Source: Nereocystis luetkeana
Taxonomy: Eukaryota > Sar > Phaeophyceae > Laminariales > Laminariaceae
DNA length: 64,000 nt
Reading direction: 5' to 3'
Assembly: GCA_031213475.1 (NCBI GenBank)
Contig: JARUPZ010000012.1
Span: 6,484,878 to 6,548,877, forward strand
Below the pieces are notes generated by a model. That model was given only the letters and a program-made list of their open reading frames with translations, was not told the DNA's origin and ran no database searches. Both the position numbers and the translations under genes were made by a program. This document shows positions 41,501 to 55,200 of this stretch, one piece after another. Positions within the stretch are counted from its first letter, which is position 1; each line of letters opens with the position of its first letter.

Positions 41501-44500
41501 CCCCCCCCCCCCCCCCCCAGTAAACAGAAAGCAAAGCAATAATATACGTACGTCATGCTCGTACCTGGCATCATATTTCATCCAGCGGTATTAATATTTG
41601 ATAGGAACATGACGTACCTGGTACGTACCTGGTACATACTTACCTGGTATGTGGAATTCGGGACAACAATACATCAATACGAGCAGCATACCGATGGGTT
41701 GAACTGTTGGAAAAATATTCTGGTACGATTATATGTACGTGCACTAGACACGACTACCCGGTACGTACGGGCGATATTTTAATCACGACATGGGGGGGGG
41801 GCATTTAGGAGCCCTCCCCGGGTCAAGTTGGGGACGTGATAATTTACGATTGCGTGTATTTGTACGTTGTTGTTGTTGTTCTCACATTAACTCTCTGACG
41901 AAGGAGTCCGTGGTCACACAAAGGTGCTGGAGCCCTAGGAAGATCCGAAAAACCAAAAAAAAATCGAAAATTCGGCTGCCTCAAAATACACGAGACGAAA
42001 AAAGAGCACACAAGATAAAACCAATGTGCAAAACTGAACTAACATCGCCGCGGGTATATCCTCTCAACTATAACATAGAAGAGTACCCCCGTTCCCACCA
42101 CTAACCAACTCGTGGCTGCTGACTACAGCGGATGCTGTCTGAAGTGCTGCCTGCACCGTACGAAACGCACGGTAGTCGTGAAAACGAAAGAGAAACACAC
42201 CTGCCTGCTATCTGGGGTGCTGTCAGAGTGAAGACTCGCGGATATGCAGTCAAAAAAGGTGCAATCGAACCTTACTACCACACGAATATCAACGATCGCC
42301 ATAATCTCTTCCTGGACTGTCTGACACAAAAAAGTGCAGCACAGTTATGATACCACGTCCCTGATAATTGCGTAGGTTATTCCCCATGAAGGGTATACAA
42401 CTCGTTAAACTACAAAGACCAGCAGTGACGACGTTTATAACAAGTACCGGTAGATACTATTCTGCCTCGTGAAAAACAATACCAGGAAAAAACAAACTAT
42501 GACTGCTTCTCTCGTGATGATAGTGTGCGCGCAGATCATGGGTCTCCATGCACCGTCTTCCTGCCGCTCTTCATGGCCGCCTCATCGCCTTGGCCCAATC
42601 CACCCGCTCCTTTGCGCGTGCACTCGTTGCCATTCCCTTCCAGTCGTTTCCCTTTCTCCGTCATCCTGAAAAACAAAATGCTCCTCGCACTTGCGGTTCT
42701 GATCTGGAAAATAAAAATTCTCGCGCAGGGGGAGGTCAATCCGTCTCTTCCCCGCACGTCGACGCTCAGTCTCCCTCCTCCCTCGTCGTCGAATCCAGCC
42801 TCCTACCGGCGCAATAGACTGTGCCGTAGTGTGGCCTGTGGTGGCGCCTGCCTCCGCGCACGGACACCCCGATTGAGCATTGCTGCTCTGCCGCAGCTGC
42901 CTAAAAAAGACGCGCGAATCGTAGGTGTCCGTGCCTGACGCACCACGTACGACCCAACTCTACTGCCGCCTGAGCCTCGCGGCCACAGGCAGCAGCGAGA
43001 AGGGTATTTGTACGTATCTGTAGGCGAGGCTTGAATCACGACTTTTGTGTATAGGCGATGTGTATGTCATGATTACGGGGACATCTAAAAGCCATCCCCG
43101 GGTTTCCTAGCTTGTTTTTTGTGACATCCCAGCTGCATGTTTCCCCTTCCCCCAGTTCACCATCCAGCTCCCGCAAACCAGCGCCTGACGACAGCAACGC
43201 CCTGCGGCAGCCTCTCCCGTGGTCTATATCACGCCACGAGAACCATCATATCCCGTCCTCCCAGCCCTCGAGACCGACGCCTCACCCTATAGCTCCAACC
43301 CCGACTGACCCTACCCCTTCATGCGAAAAGCTAATGACTGAGACCCGGGGATGGCTCCTCGATGCCCCCGTTGTTGTGAAACAAGTATCGCCGACGTAGT
43401 CGTGACGTATCATGTTCTGCAGCGCCAGGCCTGCACGCAGCAATACTTTCGTTTCATAAGGCCGGTACTACACACCAGGCTGACATTATCTCGAGCACCA
43501 GGTGCCGGGCAGCCGGCGTGTTTCGCGCCGGCGCAGGTATGACTATTAGTTGTGCAGCACGAAATTGGTGCTGTTTTCAGTGAGGTAGGGTTCTTCACGA
43601 GACTAGTGGGAGGCTTTTCCCGACTTGCGTTTTTTTTCGGCCTCAGCCTCTGGTCTCACGGCGGCCCGCCACCCCGACCTAGAACCCTAGCCCTAACGAG
43701 AAGCCTGCTTGATTGCTGTGCTTTGGGGCATTATAGGTTATGGGCCGCTGTGCTTGGAAAGACTTCACGAGTTTGTAGTTGGTGAGTGCGCGGCCACAAA
43801 TACGCGAGAACTGGGTGGGGGTATTTTACCAGTTATTCGAGAAAGCCATTTGTTGGCTGCGACCGACCCTCGATATTGGTGGGCGCGGGAGGGTGTTTCG
43901 TTATACACGCAGGGTCAGTTCCGGGAGCCTGGGTCCGGGTGGGGGGTGAGGTCTGGGTGGGATCAGGGTGCCAGGCGGCAGCAGGGTGCATGCGTGTGTG
44001 CGTGTGTTGACCAATGAAACACCCCGAAACATTAGTATCTGGCCAATGAACGGGGTTTGTCGACTAGGTGGTAAGCTCTACTGATTCAGGGTGATAAGGT
44101 AGAGGCGCAATAGGAGGAGTGTCTGCGGAGCAAAGCTACAACTTTTGACCCATGACGGATCAACAATATACCGAATCGACACCAAATCGTAACGTGCTCG
44201 TAACGTAACGTGCTTGTAACGCTTGAGTGGATGAAAGTCACGCCGCACGCTGTTTGCTGACGCCGGTGACCGCTGCAGCAGCCAGCCCCCCGTGCGCAGC
44301 TGTTACGACGAGTACCTACATGGGTGTGAGGCAGCACTTGGCAACCCCTGATGAGTAGACCGGAGACACTGAAACATGCACATAAAGGTATTTTGCTGGT
44401 GATTACAGCAGTGGCCGATCGGTTAGAGGCAGAAGCTGCGCTAGGAAAAGTGAAACTTACAAGCGGCAAGGAGCCACACGACAGCCGTTTCGGTTGATGA

Positions 44501-46194
44501 GGCTGCTGCTACCGCAGCTGTGCGAGACGCCCCCCCCCACGCAAACGATATTTAAAAACAACTGAGGCACAGGGGGGACAGGCGAGAAGGGAAAAGGGCA
44601 GTTACTCAAAGGGGAGGTGAATCCAATTGCTCTGCGTCGTGTAAAGCCGGGTGGGCTCAAGCTGTTACATAACTGGTACCTGGTATGAAGGAAGCTGTAC
44701 GGGAACATTTGAAAATGTACTTCATGAGGAGAGCCTCAAAACCAGAAGCGCTGACATCGCGCAGCACCGAAAAGAAAAGCCACCCACCTTCATGATGAGA
44801 ATATCCAGCCAGAATCGCTTTCCGACTTACATCGCGCACACAACCCCCCCTCTCCTCTCCCCTCCCCTCTCCAAAGAAGCTACTTCGAAGTATTGAATTG
44901 ACCGACTAGACTACGAGTACAGCAACAAACAGTAGACGACAGCGTCCAAGCGCAAACCTCGATTTTATAGGTGGCGAAGTTCGGCAACGTCGTGTATATA
45001 CTGTTCGAGAGAGAGACGAGCGCGAAAATATTTGTTCAGGGTGAGCACACGAGCGACGACAGTACCAGCAAGCCCCCGACGAGTAGACACACAGTAAGCC
45101 CCCGGTGCGTGTGGCCGATTCTGCACTCGTCACGTTTTCGTGCAGATGCTAAACCCCCCCCCTACGTATAACCTACCAGGTACGAAGCAATGCCGGGCTG
45201 CTATGTGCAGCTGCATACTGCACAAAACTTTGTGCAGGACGTGTGTCGTCAATTTCAACCTTGCACGTGGACCCAGACCAACCCAACCCCAGGCCTGACC
45301 CTAACCCTAACCTTGACCTGAACCCCTATCGTTTGGGGGGCTCGAGGTCGGCAGAGGCAGTCGAGTCACGCGGCTCCGCCGCGTGTTTTGGTGGCGTTTT
45401 TCCAACAAAGACGCCGGGCGGCCGAAAGACCCGCCTTGACCAATAAGACCCGCATGTTTTGTGCAGGATGCAGCTGTACATAAGGTCGAGTCCGCTGCTA
45501 TGGCATACCATTGTGTCCCTAAATATTAGGACCGTTTGCCGGTGTCGGCTATAGTACCGGCGAAATCGCTTGGCACCTGTATAGATTGGATTAACCAGTG
45601 TGGCTGTGTGCGGAATAATGCTGGCCCTCGCTGTAATGCCGGTGTGGTGCCTTGGCACCTGGCACATGCTGGCATTATGGAGGGACCACTACTGCCATAG
45701 CCCCTTTGTTTCGTACACAGCATGGTGTCTACCATTTCATCGAATACCGGGTAAGGGTCAGCTCTACTTGCGTAGTTTCGCCTCTCGGGTCCCCTTATGA
45801 CCATTTTAGGATTGCAGTCCCGTTTTTTCGGCACAGACCTCTCAATTTCCCAAGCCTTTAATCCCCGTGTTGTCCCCAAAACCGGACTGAGGTCCTAACA
45901 AAGGGTAGTCGACGTCGTGCTGCGAGTGGTACAGCAGTATATGGGTACAAAGCGGCAGCACCGGTAGTACGAGTTATTTAATAGCAGGCAGTTTGAATTT
46001 TCGCTGAGAGGCAAGGTGCAGCTACTGCAGCTGTTGATGATAGTGCCGCTCGCTGCATGCCACCGCCGTGTTGGTGAAGAACGTTCTCGTTTTTGTGCGC
46101 TTTTTTTGGGGGGGAGATTTTTTCTGCTTCGTTTATCGCGAGAATTTGTACAAGTTTTTTTGCGGCGTTCCCTGTGTGCTGTTGTTGTTGTTGC

Positions 46195-46237
<43 letters not shown>

Positions 46238-49200
46238 CTCACATTAACTCACAATACAATGCAGTCCGTGGTCGCAGGACAGGCTCCAATAACTCTGGAG
46301 TGGTAGAAATACCTCGGTAGTAAAACAGAGGCAAAAAGAAAAAACAAGTATACGCACTCCACCACTGCGGACACCAGGAAAGCAAAAAGGAGACTATTAT
46401 TGCTGCGCATCTACTCGAAGCACGCTGCTGAAAGCTCTTGGCTGCTGGGTTTTCTTTCCTTGTCTTGCCGTGGTCATGACCGTAGAAAAGTGTATCAGGT
46501 ATCTCTTGTCTATTAACGCACCGCAGTCTCGTCTTTGGGACTAACTACTCAAAAATAGAGCGGTTTGTCCCCAAAGCGGGACTGCAGTCCTCAAAGGATA
46601 AATAGGGTGAAGAACCAGGACGGACAGATGTCATCGTTGGGTACAAGGAACGGGGTACGTAATGTGAGGACGATGAAGATGCGGTGTAATCACGCACGAT
46701 ACGTACACCATACCCCTTTGGACGGATTGCAGAGAAAGCTGATTTTTCCTCTTGACAATGGGGAAAAGGTGTGAAGACGCCGAGCGATGCGTCTTTGGAA
46801 AGTTCTCGGTGGGGAAATTTCTCGAGGACGAGAACTTTCCAAAGCCATCACTTTCGTCGCGTGCGACCATTTTGCTTTGAAGAAACTTGGTTCAGAAATT
46901 TGTGCCGGGGGATGCGGTATCAGAACTTTGCGGTCATAGATAGGACTGGCTACCAGTAACTCTGGATTGTGGAGTAGATTGTCGAGGTGTGGGAATAAAA
47001 AAAACGGCACGTAAAATACTCTTGCGCGTACCGCTACCACATGTCACCAGGTGTTTCTTATGAACGAGCGATCGTCCTCGTTTTGTGATCTGTGGTCGAA
47101 ACGTCCCGAGTCGTGAGTCAGCCATGCTCATGAACTCATGATGCATACTTTTATGGTTCATGTTATTAATCGTACGAGTGCGTCAGCTACCCACGTTCCT
47201 CATCCCCGAGTCGTGGGAGTCATCATGCTTATGGTCTCATAACGCGCACGTTTGTATTTCATATGCGACAGGCACCCTCCTCGCTCGCTCGCTCGCGACT
47301 CATCTCATCGCGCTTATCTCCCGAGCCATCCCACGGTAGGGGTGCACCTGACATTCCTGAGCCCCTCACAGTAGGAGCTCAATATCTCACCCGATACAGT
47401 ACTTCGAAGAAAATTGTTGGCACTAACCGGCCCGCACTTGTATGCGCTAGTCGTAAAACGAACATACGAGTAAAAGTTGCATCCTAACTACTGATTCCTC
47501 ACTTGGGGAACTCAACCGGTCAGAGACCTTTCGGGCCCAAAAATTGCAACCTGTACCGTGGGGTGACTCTCCCGTCTGGCCGTATCTTTGCGTGGGTTCT
47601 GCATGTGAAATGGGCACAATTTTTTGGTTGAAATTGTACTGGCATTATACAGCAGTACCCATGATGTCCCGAGGGTGTATTGCTATTAATAGTATGACGA
47701 AAGTATCATAGTTTGTGTTTTCGAAACAGCAAAGTCCCATGTATTCAACCAGGCACGGTTTTACTAGAGTATCGAAAGCTATGTTATCAAGGATCGAAGC
47801 CTTGTGTTTTGCAGAAACAGCCATGACACTCACTCTATATTAAGGCCAATCTCCCGTGTCCCCAGTCACTGATGTTTAGCTTACAGATACCGCGAGTGTG
47901 AATAACATGGAGCATGTTTTCTCGCGGGTTTGTAGCTGTAAAACTTGACCTTCCGCCTGTGCAGGCACCCTTATTGTTTTGTTGCCCGCACGGAGATAGC
48001 CCTTCTTAGTTCGTGAGGACCGTTAGGTCAAGGGCGAGGCGCTCGGGGTGGTGCCCGCCGTTAGTCGAAAAAGCGGAGATATTTCGGACCAGTCGCGACG
48101 AGAATCGCACAGCAAGTCTCGTGACAAAACCCTGTTTCAATGAACCAGCATCTTTTTTCTTGTCTTTGGTTTTTTTTCCCCGATTCGTTTTCCTTTTGTT
48201 TCGGTCGATTTTTCTCTCTTTTCATAGATTGCTGTGTATGTCGTGCCTGTCGTACCCAGTTTCCGGTACGATGACATGGCATTACATTGTCTACTCTGCT
48301 TCTGCACAACAAGGTGTGCTTGTGTTCTTCACGTTAAACAGTCCTTTCTACCCGACATTCAGCACCAACAGTGTCAAGTGCCGATCGTTCAATCCTAATG
48401 AAGAGATGCAAGTTATGTAGCCTCAAAACTACACCACAGATCTACTACATTTCGATGTATGCAGTGAGCACGTAAGCACAGCAGAGTAGACAATGCAATG
48501 CCATGTCATCATAGTACTGGATATGAGAGGCACGACATACACATTCTATAAAAGAGAAAAAAACGAAGAAAACAAAGAAGAAACAAAATCGAAAGAGAAG
48601 AGAGGGAAGAAGAAGAGAAAAAACTGCCGTGCCTTCCCGTAGGGGATGTTGCAGACACTTGAAAAGAACGAACTAAAGAAAAAACAGCACTACTTCTAGA
48701 CAGAGTCAGACTGAGGACCACGGAGAATAACAGGCAAACCGAAGCACAAAGCACGCTCCAGGTAGCCGCAGTAGTTTGTGGTACGAGTGGCATAGCCAGG
48801 TTCTCCCTACTAGTCCGCCTGGTACCTTGCTACCCTGTCTGCCATCTCCGTCCTGCGTTCGTAAACTATGCCCCGCCCCTCGGCGTCAGGCAATACGAAA
48901 CAAGCAAAGCAGGCTCGTCATCCACCCACGCCACACGACTCCTTTCGTAAGGCTTGTTGATAGAATAAAGCAAGAGAAAAAAATAAAATGAGAATCACAG
49001 ACGATCAAGCGCAAAAAAGGGGAAAAAGTAGAACAGAGGAAGACCACGTTCGAACCAGCTGCACCAGTTGGCGGCACGAGTAGCATAGGCATGTAGTCGG
49101 CCTGGTGTTGCTACCCTTCCTGCCATCTTCTTCCTACTTTCGTCCACCGCGGTTTCCCTTCTACTCCTTCTGCCCCCCCCCCTCCCCGCATTCCCTTGGT

Positions 49201-52200
49201 CGGGTTTCCTCCCACTCCTCCTGTTGCACCTTCTCCCCCCATTCCCTTGGACACCACCCACGGCGGATGCTCGGCGCTGCCTACTCAGCCGTGCCTCATC
49301 CTCGTGCCACTTCACCATGAACCGTTCGGCTGCCTTTGGCTGGACTTGCCGGCTACTTCTTATTCATATCATAGTCATTTCTTGGGTGGCGACGTGAGCC
49401 AAAGTAAGCCAACTACCGTAAAAGAGCGTTGAGTTCGCACAGGTGTGCGGTCGTTTTCCAGCCCTTGTTTTCTCGGCAAAACCGTTCAGAGTGCTAAGGT
49501 CGAACAGTACATGTTCGGAAAAGGCTCTCTCTCGACCAGATATTTCCGAAAACGCCTCCCTTGGTGATCGGTTTTGGCGACCTTAACCTTCCTGTTCTGG
49601 AAAAATCGAGCTCTGAAAAACGATCGCACCCCACCCCTGCGCGAAGTCGATGCTCTTTACGGTAACTGACTTAACTGACTGTAGTTTTTTATAAGTAAGA
49701 ACACGCACGTCGGAGGCACAAACGCCCTGGTCAGATACGGAGACGAACATCTCGCGTCAACGCCCTCGCGTAGCAACGTAACTATATAACGCGCAGCCAG
49801 CTAACACCAGCTAACGACAACTTAGTCGGCGAGTTGTACGTGGTAATCCATATGTCACTTCCCTTACACTGACTTGCTGATATACCTGGTTCTGGTTTTG
49901 ATTATTACGGGGGATGATAGTAAATAGGGCCAAATATTGTCACTGTAGTAAAATAGCGAAATGTATACCAGGTACCAGGTAGTTTTTTTTTTGTGTACCG
50001 TTGGTCCTATTTAATATGGTCCCCCGTACTACGTACCTCTGTTACCTCGTATTGATGTTTTGGTATATTGTGGTCCAAAACGTCTAGTGCACCTGCAGCG
50101 GTAGCGGATATGGGTATATGTGTGTGTTATCTTCACATGAAATCGTCCTTTCTGCCTAGCTTCATCAGCACACCCAGTGTCCGTCCTGATTCCTTATCCC
50201 GGGGAGATACTTATTCTGGGGTCGCAGACTGATTGTGAGACAGGAGATAACCAAAAACCAAAACTAATCGCAAATTTGCAAATTTGTCGACCTCTGCGAG
50301 TACAAACCACACACGGGTACCCAGATACTTCTGCAAGTGAACCCGTACACGTTTCGGATAACCCGGGTTTTCAGGGAAACCGCAACGGGTTCTCCGAGTA
50401 CAACGGATAACCCGCGTACTCGGACATCCTGCTTGCGCTTTGCGGCCATCAAGTGGCTCGACAAGCTGGAAGGTACTGTTCTGTATTGTAGTGCGTACTA
50501 CGATTTTGATGTCGAAACGAGAACTTTCACCATCTACCAGGTACGCATGTCAGAATGCACATCTTGTGAAATCTTGTGAACATATTGAAATAGCTTCAAC
50601 AGAGTCGTTTCGTGGGCTATTTTTTATTTTATTTGTTCTTGTACTATCTGCTATTTGCATGTCTCTTGGAGTCTACGTAAATTGTATGAAAGCCTAATGG
50701 GACCGACATGACGAATAGTATGAACAATAAAAACAACTGAGGAATTATAATTGCCTCCTACGACTGCTGTCTGTAGTCTGGAAGTTTTCCCGCGGTCTCT
50801 GTGGAGTCTACTCCTTGGAAAAAAACGTTTTTTTTTCTACCGAAAAACGCCATAAAGCGGAAAACCCAAGCGTGAAACGGTGTAACTCGGCGTACCGGCA
50901 GCGTCACCCCTTTCGGACCAGGAGATAGCAACAAAAACAATGGTGACTGTAGTTGTCAACCGCCTGCAGTACGAGCAGTGTGAGGGCCCAGAGGCACAGG
51001 TAGGATCGTGTTGCGTCCATGCAGTACGACTCCTTGCATTGTAAGTCGGACCCCAGTTTGTATCCATCCCCCGATCACGCAGTGGCCGTCGCTGTAATCG
51101 TCGCTTTTTTATATGTCAATTTTCCTCTATACTGTAATGAAGTGTGAGTATCACACCAAGCTTACAAATACCTGGTACCTGGTACCAAATATCAGTTTTG
51201 AGGGGGGAAAAATGACCTCACTTGAAGCTGAGTTTTTTTTTTCGTACCCTTTGTAAGTAATACCAGTATATACATAGAAATTGTGTCCATCCATGCGCAC
51301 CTTCTGATGTTTTGCAAACCGGCCCCTCTCGTTCTTCTTTTACCCCTGTGCCGGTTTCTTGTCGTCCTTCGCTCCTGCAGGCGCCGACGGTGGACTTCAA
51401 GCGCAACGGGACCGTTCTGCGTCACGGCGATATGTCGTTACCCCCTGCGGTGAGAGCACCGCGGTGTTTTTTTCGGCGCAGCACAAGTTCATGTATTTCT
51501 CCCTTGCTCTCCCTCTCTGTCTGTCTCTCTCTCTATAACTCTAGTCCTAGCTTCCTCTTGTTATTATTGTCGGTGTTGATTCGTTGTTGTTTGTTGCTGT
51601 CGGTGTTGTTATCGGCGATGTTGGCGGTAATTAATTGTTGTATCCAGCGTTGGCGTTGACTTGTTGGTGTTGATGTTGTTGCTCTTAACTCTTTCCACGG
51701 GAATGATCACGGTCAACCGTCGCGAAGAATCGAGGGACCGGGCTCACGGGTCTCCTTCTGCAGGCAGGAGACTCTAGCGATGTTCCTGTCCGGCACAGGG
51801 CGGCCCGGGCGTGGGGCCCGCGTGCGTACGCCCCTGCGGGTCTGGGTTGGGGTGGGGGTGGGGGTGGGGGTGGTCGGAGCCACAAACCGGAGGGAAGAAG
51901 AGAGATGGCGACCGTGATGGCGATGGCGATTTTCGCGAAACAGGTGGCGGTGCTCTTTGTTGACGTGTCGAGGTCGAGCAAGGAAGGAGGGAGGGAGGGC
52001 GCGGCGCGGCGCGGTGAACGAGATAAGGGGAAGCGCCAAGACGCACGTGCTCCGAGTGTTGAGGGAGGGCGGCGGGGGGGGGGAGCAAGGAACGCGACAG
52101 GGGCAAAGCGGGGACGGGGATTAAAGAGTTGCTCGGCGTGCCTCGAAGTGACCATCCTGAGGCCGGTCGGTTGCCCGTTGGCCACTAGACCGCGACTGAT

Positions 52201-55200
52201 CGTCTAAGGGTCGTCGAGGCCGACGTAGCCTGGCCTGGCGAAGGCCCGACCCTTTCCCCCCCGGGTGTCCCCCATCTCCGGTTGATTTCCTCGCGGTTCC
52301 TAGTTGTTTATGGCGGCTGTGTGTCTCGTCTGTCGTTGAGGTGGCGTGCTCTACATGTGTGTACATCGCGTTGGACTAGCCCGCTGAAAACGCCGATTCG
52401 CTCTCTCCTCGGCGCGTTTTTGCGCGCTGTGCGGTGGCTTTTACTGCTGTGCTGTGACACACTACAGCTGTGCTGTGCTGTACCTTGCCCCTCCCTGGTG
52501 AGTGTCAAATTACTTGAGGCAAGCGAGAGATGAGTACCCCCCCCCCCCCTCGCGATTGTAGACGCGTGAATGGTGAGCATTTATATATGTATATACAGAG
52601 TTGTGAAATGTTGATCTCTGCCCTCCCCCCCCCCCCCCGCTCTCCCCCCCCCCCCCTCTTACCCCCCTACTCGTATTTCTCGGCGTCCTCTATGAATCGG
52701 CCCTGCCGTCGTCTTCGCCTCCCTCTTTCCAGGCGAGCATCAATTGGCGCTTCGTGGCGAGGACCGGTCTGAGAACAGGACCGCACGGCTCTTTCCTCCG
52801 CGTCAGGTGAGAGCCGTTTTTATCGGTTTCTGCTGTTTTTTGTCGGTTTGTGCTGTTTTTTCGTCTGCTCCTGTTCCCGTCGGCGCTTGCTGTTCTCGTC
52901 GGTTCTTTGCTGCTCTCGTCGGTTCCTGGTGTTTCCGTCGGTGCCTGCTGTTCTCGTCGGTTGTTGCTGTTTTCGTCGGTTTTTGCTGTTTTCGTCGACT
53001 CCTGCTGCTTTCGTTGGTTCTTGCTGTTTTTGTCGGTTCTTTGCTGATTTCGTTGACTCCTGCTGTTTTCGTCGGTAGAGAACCGATAGTCGCCTCGGAG
53101 ACCAGGCCGAACCACCATCGTGCGTCTTGACCCCCGTGGTAGGGTCGATAGGACCCTACTGCAGGAGCGATCAAAATGTTTCTACGGTAGAAGTAGTTTG
53201 TCCCGATTTTATGGGTTCAGGGGTTCAGGTTTTGTTTTTGGTGATGGTAGTGTTGGTGGTGTTCGTTGTGTTGCTGGCGGTGCTGGTGTTGGGTGTGGTT
53301 TTTTGGTGCGGGTGTTGCTGTTGCTGTTGCTGTTGGTGGTGATGTTGACAGCGGTGTAGGCGATTGATGTTGGTGGCGGGTGTAGGCGGTTGGTGTTGGT
53401 GTCGGTGCTGGTGTTGTGGGTGGTGGTGTTGTTGATGGTGGTGGTGGTTGGTGTTCGATGGGGGTGATATTTTTGTTAGGTACTGGTAGAGGCATCTCGT
53501 ACTGGTAGTCATTACGTAATGCCGATGAACGGTGATACGTCAAAACCATGACGTGCAACGTGTTCTCTCGTGGTTCATGAAAGCACACGCGAAACCTGCG
53601 ACCGCAGCTCTCGTCCACAAAGCCGGCCGCTGAGGATAAAATATACCGGCATATTGCCCGGATATTGAGTTACAAAAACGACTATTATAAGATGTGAGAT
53701 CGAGGATTTTTTTGTCGAAAAATCATCTTTGCAAGCTGCGTGGGGATACTTTGATCGCGCGAATCACGGGTTTTGAGGGAAACGAAATCTGACAGCGAAT
53801 CTGACGGCGGTGGAACTAAAATATATACATAACCTTTGTTTCGTGGATTGAGCTGGAATGTTGAAATACAAAAAAGGAGCGAAGTGACGGTCTGCGGCTG
53901 GTGTGTCGCGCTGCTTGCAAAGTGGCGTGTGTGCTTGGGGCCGACCCAAGCTTAGTGTACAGCGGCAAGATCAGCAGTGGTGTTCATTGTTTTGGGCCCC
54001 GGGAACGTATACGGTTAGAAAACTCAACAGCTGCCGAGTTTCGTGCAGATCTTTTTTAACCCGAAAAAATCGATGCCACAGCAGTGCGCAGCATCTCGTA
54101 TAGTAGTGGAGTTGTTAAGTACCCCTCTGTCCTTAAATTCAACGGCGTGTGTTGATTAAATACTACTGTAGAATACGAAGTGTCCTTCTACAGAAGGGAC
54201 AGAATGGTGGGTCATTCCAAGGCAACGATGTACATAAACTGGTATGCCGGTATGTACATTTTCCCGCACAAAAGTTGCAATTTTCCGCGCTGTTTTTTTT
54301 TTTCTTCTTCTTCTTCTTCCGGCAAGTATTATTGCACACTCTTTTCTGTACAAAAACATCTCCCTGTGTTTCACTTTTGGCAACATGCTCCCTATTATAC
54401 AGCCCAGCAAGCTAGCGAGCAGCCCAGGGCTGGCTGCCTTGCGCTTGATGTGGCGGTAGTGGCGCTGGCCATTGTGTGCACGAGGAGTGGTCAGTCACGT
54501 TCGGTTTGGACAGCTATCGCGCGGGAACACACGGCAGAACTCAGAACCAAACACAGCAGAGGAATAACTTTTTTTTGGGTACATCGTGAGTTCCGAAATC
54601 ATTACCCTCCTGTGATGATGGTTCCCTCGGGTCACTCAGGCCGGGGAAATGAGAAAATGATATCCGTAGTTTGGACTCTTGCTATAAAGGAACATCAAAC
54701 GGAGCGTGTGTTCCCGGCCAGGCCAGAGTGGTAAGTAAGTCCCAATACTACATTTTTATTTTTTTTACTTTTTTATCCTCCGGCGGATTGGTAAAGATGA
54801 AAAGCTTAAGCTCACCACACGTTCCACGTTCCAAATTCGTGTCGTGTGTCGATTTAACGCGTAGTTCCCGTTGTAACACCAGAACAAACTGCTGTTACCC
54901 CTGGGGCTTAGGCACGTTGACCCGACCTGACCCCCGAGAGGAGCAGGTGGGCGGTGGAGATAGCCACCCGGGGGGCTGGCTACTGCAGTTAATCGGGGGG
55001 CCATAGCAATCAGGACTCATCACACACACATACGGTACCTGGTAACCTACAACCTGTATATTCCAGTATTTTTACTATTACGGGGGACCATAGTTAATAG
55101 GACCTATGGTATATAGATAAAAAGCTACCTGGTACCAGGTATACATTTAACCATTTTTACCAACAATATTTGGTCCTATTAACTATAGCCCCCCGTAATA

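Noticed and set aside
42525-43400. Pro/Ser-rich frames possibly forming exons of a nested gene
   Set aside because: No domain, no convincing start and no matching splice partner.
51685-52207. Overlapping GC-rich frames of 100-166 residues on both strands
   Set aside because: Low-complexity Arg/Pro/Ser composition, no recognised domain and no splice partners; they lie in F-box intron 2.
53217-53618. Thr/His/Pro-rich minus-strand frame
   Set aside because: It is a translation of the GTTGGTGTTG minisatellite.
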